This document shows positions 32,348-42,469 of a stretch of DNA of 64,000 nt, piece by piece. Source of the DNA: Bullera alba (Eukaryota; Basidiomycota; Tremellomycetes; Tremellales; Bulleraceae). Numbering within the stretch: position 1 is the stretch's first letter; every line of letters begins with the position of its first letter. The position numbers and the translations under genes are program-made. The stretch is taken from positions 6,349,198-6,413,197 of the forward strand of contig BCIX01000001.1 of NCBI GenBank assembly GCA_001600095.1. Direction: 5' to 3'. Under the pieces are notes generated by a model. It did not search any database, was not told the DNA's origin, and worked only from the letters and a program-made list of their open reading frames with translations.

Positions 32348-33019
32348 TTACTTCCCCTTGCGACCTTTTTGCACAAGCGTGAATCCATCATCGTCTACCA
32401 CCGGTTCCACCTTCTCCTTCTCCCTTGGCACAAGCTGAGGAGCCTCATCCACTTCCATTTCATCGTCGTCCTCGCTTCCTGAGTCCGATCCATCCAAATC
32501 ATCACCCTCCGTTGGGTCGTCTCCTCTCGACGCCTTGATTCCAGTCTTCTTCGCGGCCTTGACCTTCTCCTCTATCGACAACACCAGTGATTCTGGTGTT
32601 ACATCTCCCGTTGCCGTCAACAGGCTTTGCCATAGTCGGACAATGTCATTGGCGATCGAGTCTATTGATCCATCTTCGATCTTTGCGTCGAATTCGTCTT
32701 CCATCATCTGGTTGATGAAATCACCAAGGTCGTCTCGGTCTAGTGGCGTGTCGCTGGCGTCTTTCGGGTCGATCTCTGCTGGACCATTTGGCGTCGAGCT
32801 CGGCAAGTACGTGACTCGAGTCTCCCATTCGTCGATTATCGAAGATGCGATCCATGTCTTCTTCTCAGCAGACTCATGTCCTCCCCACTCCTCCCGAACG
32901 GCAATGGTCAACGCTGGCCACAGGTCGAGTAGTGCCACGACTCCACGTGCAAAGAGTAGGATGACCGGCGAAGGCGGCGCGATGATTGTTGTAGATCCTG
33001 AAGCCGAGGTAGACGCCAT
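32348..33019 (-). CDS. TSR2, pre-rRNA-processing protein
   Basis: Tsr2 is the escort of ribosomal protein eS26 and is needed for 20S pre-rRNA processing. It is a single exon, unusual in this intron-rich window, giving 223 residues from the ATG at 33017-33019. The WGG motif that names the domain (PF10273) is visible as EEWGGHES, preceded by the helical LFARGVVALLDLWPALTIAV. Later come DFINQMMEDEFDAKIEDGS and the acidic DGSDSGSEDDDEMEVDEAP, which in Tsr2 contacts eS26. The C-terminus DDDGFTLVQKGRKGK is a family signature. The gene is intact. Confidence 0.93.
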   Translation of the reverse strand: MASTSASGSTTIIAPPSPVILLFARGVVALLDLWPALTIAVREEWGGHESAEKKTWIASSIIDEWETRVTYLPSSTPNGPAEIDPKDASDTPLDRDDLGDFINQMMEDEFDAKIEDGSIDSIANDIVRLWQSLLTATGDVTPESLVLSIEEKVKAAKKTGIKASRGDDPTEGDDLDGSDSGSEDDDEMEVDEAPQLVPREKEKVEPVVDDDGFTLVQKGRKGK

Positions 33020-33356
33020 CTTGAGTCAGAGAGGGTATGCTCAATGGGTTAGGCGAGTATGTAACAGAGTTGTATACAGACGACGAGCATTTAGAGTCAG
33101 ACAGCCTGAGCAAAAAGCTGAAGCTGCAGAGGACGAGACGCTCAAAATTTCGGACGCCTAATGATCAGTATTGACAGTTAGGCCCGTGTTACTGCGCTGC
33201 GCTGAGACCTCCACGTTCAGGCGTCCGTCACCATGACCATGCAAGCTAGCTGCTCGATACCTAGCCAACCTAGGCTCCTAGCCCATCCATCTACTTACCT
33301 TCATACACAAAAGCTGTCAGCATCGTCACTGCACAGCACGACAAGCACGGAGCATC
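33020..33356. promoter_or_regulatory. divergent promoter, TSR2 / OST48
   Basis: This 337-bp region lies between two divergent starts. Repeated CTAGC-like words occur around 33245-33290. No gene is seen. Confidence 0.45.
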
Positions 33357-35025
33357 ATGCTGGTGCCTACATTATGGCTCACATCGGCACTCGCACTCTG
33401 TAGCTCGGCGCTCGCTCGATCATCAACCGGTGACAGAGTGCTCGTGGTCGTCGAACCTCAGGTCGAGAGGAGCAGCTATAGCAAGTTCTGGGATTCTCTG
33501 ACCGGTATGTTTGGTTCGGCTTACTAGTAAAGCCAGCAAAGTAACGCTGACCTTCTCTCAGCTCGAGGCTTCGAGCTGACGTTCAAGGAGCCCAAGGACG
33601 AGTCGGCCGAGCTGCTCAAGTATGGAGAAACGGCATACGATCACTTGATATTATTCGCTCCGACTGCCAAGTGTGAGCTGACTCACGAGTGTTCACAGCT
33701 CCATACTGACTCATCTATCAGCATTTTCAGGCGCTTTGAGCCCTAAAAACATTCTCGCAGCCCAGTTCGCAGGCGTCAACACCCTCTACCTCCTTTCGTC
33801 GGACATCTCAGAGTTGCAGAGGGATACGCTGCGCGAGTACGATTTGGAGTTTGCCGAGCGAGATCAGCTCTACCTCGACGCATTTTCCTACGCGGACGGA
33901 AGTAGCCCATCGACTCCGGTCCTCACGGCAGCTCATTCCCTTGTTTCCAACGGACCTCTGCTATCAGCTTCAACCCTGACCGGTGGACCTATTGTGTACC
34001 CCTCAGGAGCGGCTCACAGCGCCGGCGTCAACCCGTTCCTCATCGACGTCCTACACGGGTCCAAAACTGGATATGTCGGCGCTGAGAAAGCCCTCAGTGC
34101 GGATGAGGCGGCGGTCGAAGACTCCCTCGCCAAGGGATCCAAGCAGGGTGTCGTGGGTGGGGAAAAGGCCAATCTCGTCAGCGCGCTGCAGACTAGGAAC
34201 AATGTGAGAGTCGGCTTTGTTGGCAGCGGTGCCATGTTCAGTGATGAATGGTGGGGAAAGACCGTCAAGACCTCTGACGGCAAATCGTGAGTACGCTTGA
34301 CTACGATGCAAGCTCAAGCTAACTATCCTGCTCAGGATCGAGACTGGAAATGCCGGCTTCGCGCAAGACTTCACCCAATGGGTGTTCCAGGAAACTGGCG
34401 TAGTCAAGGTGATCAGCACGCACCACCACCGAAAAGGAGAATCTCAACCTAGAGAGCTATACACCAAGAAGGACGATATCGTGAGTACACCCTTAAGGTC
34501 ATCTTAGCGGAAAATGTCTTGCTTATCTCCCCGCCCCCCCACTTAGACATTCTCGATAGAAGTATCCCAGCATGTCACGACCTCCAATGGCTCCTCATCG
34601 TGGACATCGGTATCTTTACCTGATCTCCAGCTGGATTTCACCATGCTCGACCCTCACGTCCGGACCGCCTTGGTCGAGGACTCGACCAGCTCGACTCCCC
34701 ACTCGACGAGTTACAAAGCCCGCTTTATCGCTCCAGACCGGCACGGAGTGTTCAAATTCGTCGTCGAGTACTGGCGACCAGGGTGAGTGCTATGACCCAG
34801 GCCTTCCTTGTTGCAAGGCTGACCATGCAAAGATGGAGTTACTTGACTCATTCGCAACGGGCTTCGATTGTTCCCTTGCGTCATGACCAACATCCGAGAT
34901 TCATCACGGGCGCATGGCCATTCTACACCTCGGCAGTGTCGATGAGCGCGGCGTTCTTGCTCTTCTGCGCCCTGTGGGTTGCTCTGGGAGAAGGGGAGAA
35001 GAAGGGAAAGAAGAAATCGGAGTAA
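33357..35025 (+). CDS. oligosaccharyltransferase 48-kDa subunit (Wbp1/OST48)
   Basis: Essential ER-membrane subunit of the oligosaccharyltransferase that N-glycosylates nascent proteins. The ATG at 33357 opens a signal peptide (MLVPTLWLTSALALCSSALA). The luminal domain begins RVLVVVEPQVERSSYSKFWDSL and GFELTFKEPKDESAELLKYGE. Later motifs are HHHRKGESQPRELYTKKDDI, RHGVFKFVVEYWRPGWSYL and IVPLRHDQHPRFITGAWPFY. A single C-terminal membrane helix (AVSMSAAFLLFCALWVAL) ends in a short Lys-rich cytosolic tail GEGEKKGKKKSE. That topology is typical of OST48. At least five introns are inferred. A perfect 28-bp palindrome lies shortly after the stop. Confidence 0.93.
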
Positions 35026-35497
35026 GAAGTAGATGCCAATCATGCATGCTGAAGGTATAGAGTCATGGTCTCTCTGTAAGCTCGACCAAGCTTGGTCGAG
35101 CTTAGTTTCTCTGTACCCACAGTGTTTCAGACTGTGTGCTACCGACTCACTTCTGAGGCGCGGTAACTCCATCTGTGTAGTAGTGGTCAATTTAATTTCG
35201 CTCCGACCGTTCGACTGAGCATCACGCCTTGCAGAACGAGTGCAACATACATGGATACCATGCTTACCGCGAGCCGCAAGGTAATCGGCGAAGGCGCCAT
35301 GGCTGTTGAGGAACGTATTGCCTTTCTGAAGGGGTGAGACAGTGAATAATTTTCACTGCAGCATTGAGAGCTGACCGTGTTCCCACAAGTACATATTGGA
35401 TTGCTCCCATGAGGAGGCTGGATACAACAAGTATCATTATAATTTAATACCCTTGAACGGTCTAACTCGTACTGATCACTCTTCAACCCGTCACTGA
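35026..35497. other. convergent 3' flanks, OST48 and MIF2
   Basis: This 472-bp gap lies between two converging genes. Apart from the palindrome at 35077-35104 nothing distinct is seen; a short AT-rich patch lies near 35440. Confidence 0.5.
35077..35104. repeat. perfect 28-bp palindrome
   Basis: The 14-base half TAAGCTCGACCAAG is followed at once by its exact reverse complement, with no loop. It starts 52 bp after the OST48 stop codon. As RNA it could form a hairpin only with a few bases unpaired at the tip. It could be a 3'-end processing hairpin, a dimeric protein site or a chance relic; sequence alone does not tell. Confidence 0.75.
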
Positions 35498-38105
35498 TCA
35501 TGAACTCCTCTTCTTCTTCTTTAGCGGCTTCGGCTCTTTCTGTTTGACTTTCTGCGTCTCCTCCTCACTGCCACTTCCGGCCTCCTCTGCTCTTTCCCCT
35601 TCGTCCTCCTCTGCCCGGGATGACACAACACTCTGTCTCCTTGCCGCGGCGACAGACTCTGATCGAGCTCTCTGACTGAGAATATGCTCCTCCTCAGCCT
35701 CGTTTGCGAGCATTTTTCGGCCTTGAGCGAAGAATAGCCTGACTTCGGTATTGGGCGTTACGTTTTCGATCATGTAGTTGTTACCTGAGATCGGTCCATC
35801 AGTCTTCGTGCTTGGAAGGAGTATAGTGAGACTCGAGATGGCTCACCTCTGGGGACCATGAAAGACCCTCCTCTCGACATGAGGAAACGAGTCTTGTGTA
35901 TCGTGACCCGAACAGCTCCTTCGATAACGTAGAAGACCTAGAAAGGGCGATGTCAGCTTTGACGCTTGGACTCCATGATTAAGGTAGCAGCTGAGCGAGA
36001 ACGCACGTATGAGTTGTCCTTGGAGGGCTTTGATTTTTTCAAGCTTCCAATGGGGATAAACACCACGCCCGAGGCGATAAACTGGTCTTCACCATACACC
36101 TTCTGATACAAGAATTCTCCGTCATTCACTGATCGAGGTGCGAGACGCGCAGCCGGCCATGCTATTCCTACAGCACCGTCAGCTCCCTAGTGTATGACAG
36201 GGCTGACTTGGACTCACTTCTCTCAATCTCACTACCCGAAGGGAATTCGAGCACCCGGCCAGTCGGTTGCGTGTCCGCGTCCCAGCCATCGCCTTCAGGC
36301 TCGACGCTCTCGCTCGCCTTGCGCTTGCTCGAACCGGGCTTGTTGCTCGTAGATCGGCCTCGGGGTCGTTTAGCCAATGGTTTCGCCTCTTCAACCGGCA
36401 CCCTGACCACTTCCGTCTTTACAGCCAGACCCGGTCCTGGCGTATACTCGAACCTTTCACCCAGCCAGTATTTGATAGGCTTGAAATGAGCTCTGCCTGA
36501 CCGTGTGCGGAAGTCTCCGGTCCATTTCTCCGAGTCGTCCGCTACGACAATCACAGCCGCGTCAGCGCGAGCGTCTGGGCTTGAGATGTAATATTGTCAC
36601 TCACGTTTCTCGATAGTAGACAGACGCTTTCGCTTGGCCTCACGTGCCAGCTCCTCCTCTTTGCTGACCTTCTTGGCTGGCTTTGCCGCAGGTTTCGGCT
36701 TGCTTGCCTTCTTGCGCGGTCTTGGCGTAGCGTCCTTATCCGACTCTTCCTCCCCGCTTCCCGCTTCTTCCCGTCGCATGGCCTCCTCCTCTAGAGCCGC
36801 GTCTTCCTCTACATCTTCCTCTACGTCGTCGTCGTCTTGCCCACCGTAGTGACCAGTCTCGTCCCCATTGGCCATGGTGTCGTCGGCCTGTGGATCGTAT
36901 TGCTCATCGCCACCAACGTCAAGGCCGTCATCTCCTCCGCCCATGTCGTGAGAGAAGCTTGGACCACCAACGTCTTCATCGTCACTTGGGCTTTCGCTCC
37001 GTTCTGGGTCGACGAGAGAGGTGATATCTTTGCGACGAGAGGCCTTCTTTGAGCTGAGATTGATTCCACGTTCCCGAGTGTCCTCTACCTCCATCGATTG
37101 ATCGGGGCTTTCGCTCTCTCGTACGGCGACTTTGCTCTTCTTGGGCGTTTTGCCATTCCGTCGAGGAGTGACCTGGACAGATGCCTCCTGATCGTCCATA
37201 CCATCATCGTCCATACCGATGTTGTCGGCAGAAAAGCCTCCGGCGTCATAATTGTCCATGCCCTGATCATTGGTGTCCATGAGGGGTGAGCCGAGTCCTA
37301 CGCCTCGCGCATATCTCGATATCGTGGTTCCATCTGGCGAAGTCTGGTCTCTGCCGGTGCTACGACGCTGGGATTTCGGTGTTGGTAGTCTGTCAAAATT
37401 GACTGGACTGGGAGGTGTTGGCAGGATTGATCTCTTGGGCAAGCTGACTCGAGGGGTGTCTGAAGTCAGAGTCAGCTCATTAGATCATATTGAAAGAGGA
37501 AGCTACACACTGCCCGAGGGGAAGTACGGCGCTGTCGCTGGACTCGATAGGTCTACAAATACCTTTGTTTAGCCATATACCGTAGTGTATCCAGGACTTG
37601 GCTTACGATTCGGCAATGTTGGCGACTCTCCGATCCCTAGGTCATCATCGTCTGGCACATCGTCGTCACTGCCAGCTGCAAGAGCGGCCATCTTGCCTCC
37701 TCGGCGATTTGGTGCTGGAGTCGAGTAATCCCCCTCAACCCCCCCTCGGCCCGTGGCATGGGTCGTATTGGCTGCTCGGTTCTTGAGGACGGATCTTGAC
37801 ATTGTCGTCATGATCGACCGACTAGTTCCCGGAGCTTCTGTTGCCGGCGAGTGGAAGAATGCCTCAGGGGACTCGAATCCATCCGAGTCCCTCCTCACAT
37901 TGTCAGGCATCACCTGTCCTGTCCGTCTATCGTCATCGTCAGTCATGTCAAGTGGAGGGAGGGAGGGATGTAATGTTGGACGTTGAATGTCGCATCACAC
38001 GACGGAACGAGATGGCACTCACGTTCCTCGCTTCTTCGGCTCATGGTTGAATGGCAAGTGAGGAGCATCATCCCTGATCCTTCTACCGGGCGTGACCCTC
38101 GACAT
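35498..38105 (-). CDS. CENP-C / Mif2 centromere protein
   Basis: Inner kinetochore protein that binds CENP-A nucleosomes and dimerises through a C-terminal cupin. The ATG at 38103-38105 opens MSRVTPGRRIRDDAP, then PFNHEPKKRG next to RTGQV, like the conserved N-terminal block of fungal Mif2. The centre is long, acidic and Ser/Lys-rich. The CENP-C motif is present as RTRSGRAHFKPIKYW. The cupin follows: FLYQKVYGEDQFIASGVVFI, SYVFYVIEGAVRVTI, GGSFMVPRGNNYMIENV and TEVRLFFAQ. A Lys/Glu-rich tail ends KKKKRSS at 35498. Both diagnostic elements are intact. Six or more introns interrupt the gene. Confidence 0.92.
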
Positions 38106-38651
38106 GGTGACTCCGGCTTGCTTGAGCGATAGGACGTCTTCGGTGACTGGTTCACGTTTCGACTAAACGAGAGGAGGGCCTGTCTTCGACAACGAGGTGA
38201 TGACGGTCGAGCTGATCCGATGCGATCCAGTATCGAGACCTCTGTCTCTACGAGTCTGCTCGAGTATGCAGGTAGATTATCCACAGGCGGTGTAGGTAGT
38301 ACGAGAAAGATGCAACAGACGGAGAGTCATGAGTGACTCATGACAGAGAGTTGACTTGACTGTGATGTTTGTTTTGGAACCGGTTCGCGCGTGGGAGATG
38401 CATCAAAAGTCAATCCCAAAGTGGCAATTATCAAAAACTGGCACGTCCGCTCGTTGCATTCAACGGGATAGATTCTCTTTGTACAAGCAGTGTAGTGTAT
38501 GTGCAGTAAGGGGCAGAGCGCGAGCACTGTCATGTACTGCTATGTTGATCGTTGAAGTGATACGTGGTCGAGCGTTAGATGCAGGGAAGGGATGTATGTA
38601 TGTATGTGAGTCCATCGTGTAGGGCTGTGAGCATGAGCTGACATGCCGGCT
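38106..38651. promoter_or_regulatory. MIF2 promoter and PRO1 3' flank
   Basis: This 546-bp gap separates two minus-strand genes. It contains the near-palindrome TCATGAGT-G-ACTCATGA near 38330, which includes TGACTCA, a Gcn4/AP-1-type site, and a short ATGT microsatellite at 38592-38607. No gene is seen. Confidence 0.5.
38592..38607. repeat. (ATGT)4 microsatellite
   Basis: Four perfect ATGT units in the gap after the PRO1 3' end. Confidence 0.8.
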
Positions 38652-40897
38652 CTACTCGTAGAAGGTGATAGAGTCGACGACGTGTTCTGACTCCACGTAG
38701 CCCAGCACCTGCTCAATATGGGAGCTATCACATATCACTATCAGCACTTGGTTGGTTCCTTCTAGGCCCGCGGCTTTCGACCCACCTTTTTAGACCTTTG
38801 ATCCTGTTCATCTCTGCGGAGTTGTACTGAGCCAAACCCTTCGCAACATCCTCTTCGTCCCATTCGTCATCGTTCCCTCCCGAGAAGATCTGCTTGTCGC
38901 CCCTGGCGACTGCGAGCTCGTGGACCAGCTTGACACCGGTGCCGGCATCCACATTAGAAGCGGACAGGCGTTCTGTAATGGCTTGTATTGCCGGACTTGG
39001 GGGTATCGACTTCGACAAAGGGTCCAGCGATGCAATCGAGCTAGAGAGCGACATTATTGGCTGTATCGAAGGTGTATGCGGCTCCGGCGCAGTAGCCGGG
39101 GAAGCTGGTGAAGTGACGAAATTAGAGCTCTGGCCGGATGATGGGTCTAAAGCCGGATTGAAGCTATCCGCAGATGCAGATCCTATCGGTGATCTCTGTG
39201 CAGCACCATCGATTGAGTCGATGGAAGCGATCGAGTCGGACATGTTGGGATTTGTAGCCGTGGAGCCGATCTTCCTCTTCCTCCTGCGGACGACTAATCG
39301 CACAGCTTGATGTGAGGCAAAGAGTCCCTCCACACGAACAACTCCGGCGGGGAGCAGTCGACCACCAGACTCTTTGCGTTGTAAGCCTCTCAGAGCGCCC
39401 TCATCAATACTGCACATGCAAGATCAGTCAACTTCAAGCGGGAAGAAGATTGCACTCACACCACGGTCCCGGCAGCATGCAGGCCATGTGCGATCCACCA
39501 TTTACGGCTGATTCGAGTGTGAACTTTGGTCATCTGTGCTTCCAAGCTCGACTTACTCTTTGATAGGGTCCTCTCGTCTGAGGAAGCGCGTACACAACGG
39601 TCCTTCCCTCAACTTGGGTGTCTCTGACCCTTCTCTACTTGGCCCAACGCCTTCATCAATGATCCCAAAGATGTCCTGCACGTGCTCCGAGTGCATCACT
39701 ATTGTGGTGGTTCCAGCCGCCGTGGCTAGCTCCGCTGCTATCAGTTTCGTCGACATTCCCCCCGTGCCCAGTGATGTTCCCAAAGTGGAGGTGGATACTG
39801 AATTTAGTCCGTCGAGTCAGCCTAGAAGATATCGCAATCCAATGGCAAGCCTCACCTTGTTGTCGGACTTTTTGTATATCTCTAACCACTCTGACCGGTT
39901 TGGCATCTGGATTGTTCCTCGGGTTGTCGGTATACCTACGAGGTGTGAGCTGCCAGGACCTATGCGTCTGATGCTTCTCCAACTTACAAACACCTCACAT
40001 CGGTGAGAAGGAACAGATAATCTGCATGAACTATGGCTGACGATATAGCCGACAAGGTGTCGTTGTCACCGAATTTGATTTCCTATAGGGACCAGCGGGT
40101 CAGCTATACGTGTTGCTCGGCGACGTAGGGCGATGTCACTTACCGATACCGAGACAGTATCGTTTTCATTTACGATCGGCACCACGCCCATTTGCAGCAA
40201 TTCTGAGAAGGTATTTTGGGCATTGAGATATCTCGTTCTCTGCCAAATTCGTCAGTGAGGATGTCACCGCGAGATTGATATTCTCACTCACATCTGAGAT
40301 GTCCATTCTCGTGAGCAATATTTGAGCGATTGGCTGGTCGAAGTGCGAGAACAGGTTGTCCCACAGTGCTATCAGACGACCCTGCCCAATTGCCGCTAGA
40401 GCCTAGATGATAGAGCATGTCAGCAATGATATCGTTGCATACTGTCTCAAAGGAGGATAGGCATCTGGAGGAGCGCCTTCTCAGGTATGCCCATACGGGA
40501 ATGGACTTGACCGCTTGCGACCTACCTGCTTGACACTGAGCCCCTTCCCCCTCTCTTTCAATCCCATTCGCCTGAGTCCTACACCTATAGCTCCCGAAGA
40601 GACCAGTACCACTCTATGCCCCAGTTCTCTTAGCTTGACTACCGTCTCCACTATCGACGATAACAGCTGGAGATGGGGTAGAAACGGTGGCTCGGGCGAC
40701 ACGATAGACGAGGTTCCTATGCGATGCACCCGAAGTATCAGTCAGACCGACTCTCGGGTCATATTGGGAGCACTGAGAGAGCTGCAGCAACTTACCGAGC
40801 TTGATGACGATTGTCAGGCCTGTGCCCTTACGGTTCTTTGGAATGTTGAATTAGTGCTTCTCTCACGGACGAGGCTGACTCGAGCACTCACCGACAT
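38652..40897 (-). CDS. glutamate 5-kinase (gamma-glutamyl kinase, Pro1)
   Basis: First enzyme of proline synthesis; phosphorylates glutamate. The first coding exon is only ATG-TCG (40892-40897), followed by [19 protein letters not shown]. The kinase domain shows [50 protein letters not shown] and [15 protein letters not shown], all intact. A C-terminal PUA domain follows ([31 protein letters not shown]). It is split by about 130 residues of Ser/Pro-rich, probably disordered sequence before resuming at [20 protein letters not shown] and [16 protein letters not shown]. The stop is at 38652. About ten short introns. The gene is divergent from the DUF2470 gene. Confidence 0.93.
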
Positions 40898-41287
40898 GTT
40901 AACCAATGACCGCAAGATGAGTGTGAAATGTAAGAGCGGGTGTTATCCCGTATGAGCTGATGCTGTCCTATCTCCTGAGTAGCTTCTGACAAACCCTCAG
41001 ATATGTAGCGCAACGACCGGCCTGATACCGAGCCCGACCGTCTCCAGCGGCTTAGCCTAAGCTTCGAGTCACATAGACGGTTTCCCACGATTGCCAATGT
41101 CGATTCGGTGCCTGAAATGATGGGATCTGTTTCAGCTTCCGGGTGTCATGTCATGGCGTCCATCATTTGTCCGTTGCTTACACGAGCCTTCATGAGCTTC
41201 ACTATCGCCCATCCCAAGAGCACTCCGTGAAGATCATACCGGACCCGCCCTTCTCAGCCTGGTGACCTCACCTACATACGTCCAACA
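40898..41287. promoter_or_regulatory. divergent promoter, PRO1 / DUF2470 gene
   Basis: This 390-bp region lies between two divergent starts. No Gcn4-type TGACTCA site was found here, although PRO1 is an amino-acid synthesis gene. Nothing else stands out. Confidence 0.4.
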
Positions 41288-42364
41288 TGGCGCGGTATTC
41301 TGCTGCCGACAAGGAGATGTCAGCTATTTCCTACGTGACAATGATTCCAGCTAACGACTGGGTCTCAGTGACAGCGTCATGCGAGAGTTCAACGCTAGGC
41401 CAGAGGACATTACAGGTGAGCCATAACCATCACTGAAAGTTTAGTATACTGATTATGCGACGTAGCCATACTGAAGCACCGCACCGATATAAAAGGACAC
41501 CTGGGATACCTATACATCGCCCATATTGAGCCCAAGGGCAACGTCCTGACGATCATGTATCACCCACCCCCGGCCCACGACGAGATTCGGTACGAGCTCA
41601 CGCTGGAACCACCCGTGGAAACGATATACGACCTGAAACCGCGTTTGAGGATGATGCGAGATCAAGCCAGAAAGCATTTCACCGTGGTGCGTCTAAGCAC
41701 ACCTTATCGTCTTGCCTCAGGGTATAATTGCTGAAAGAGTATGTTACTTAGCCGGAGAGACCCAAGATCGACTACTACTCCCCACCCCCGCTATTTCCTT
41801 ATGTGATACCCTTCATCGCCGCGGAGAGTCTACTGGCCTTTGCGGTCTTTGGCTGGGGCAGCCTTGCGGACCGATTCAGAGCTCTGATTCAGCACTACGG
41901 CGGCCCTTATATGCTCTCGGTAGCCCAAGGTTTCTTTGCTCTGATGGTGGGTACTTGTCGACCATTGGGTTATTACCACACCGCTGATTTGATGTGCAGC
42001 ACTTCTTCGCTGAACCGGCATACATCCTATATCAGCTAAGGCAACACCGAACACCAATATCCGAAGGAGTGAGTGAAGTCGCATCCATCAAAGATCAAAT
42101 CTCGAAACGTGTATCTCTTTGGACCTGACTAAACTGCCTTTAGTGGAAATGGCTTTTAACTATCGTCGCGGTCGGGTTCGCCGGTATGGACGAATGGACA
42201 GAATGCGGTACGTGTTTCGCTGCGTTTGCGGTTGCGAAACACCAGCTGACACCAAGGCAGTCGAGTACGAGAAGCTTCGTCATATCTATGCCAAGACGGA
42301 TGTCGGGAAACTGCCCGCCAGGCTCGAACGCTTCACTGTCTCGAAGGAGAAGAAGGAGTTGTAA
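41288..42364 (+). CDS. DUF2470-domain integral membrane protein
   Basis: Member of a fungal family with an N-terminal DUF2470 domain and C-terminal membrane helices; function unknown. The best model begins at the ATG at 41288, removes an intron right after the third codon and reads MARDSVMREFNARPEDIT, then ILKHRTDIKGHLGYLYIAHI and VLTIMYHPPPAHDE. Membrane segments are YVIPFIAAESLLAFAVFGW, PYMLSVAQGFFALMHFFAEP and WKWLLTIVAVGFAG. The first intron uses a GTATTC donor, so the exact start is less sure than the rest. The C-terminus is SKEKKEL: lysines at -3 and -4 fit a KKxx ER-retrieval signal, suggesting an ER protein. Its 3' end is 105 bp from the converging DPL1 gene. Confidence 0.78.
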
Positions 42365-42469
42365 ATGTTTTGCGTATGAACATGTCCGTCGTCCAGACAC
42401 ATCTCGAACGACTGCCTGAAAGTACACGCGGCGATCTGACAGAGAGCAGTGCATATCCTCAGGGTCGAG

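Noticed and set aside
38325..38345. TGACTCA Gcn4-type site near the amino-acid synthesis gene PRO1
   Set aside because: It lies at the 3' side of PRO1, toward the MIF2 promoter, not in the PRO1 promoter at 40898-41287.
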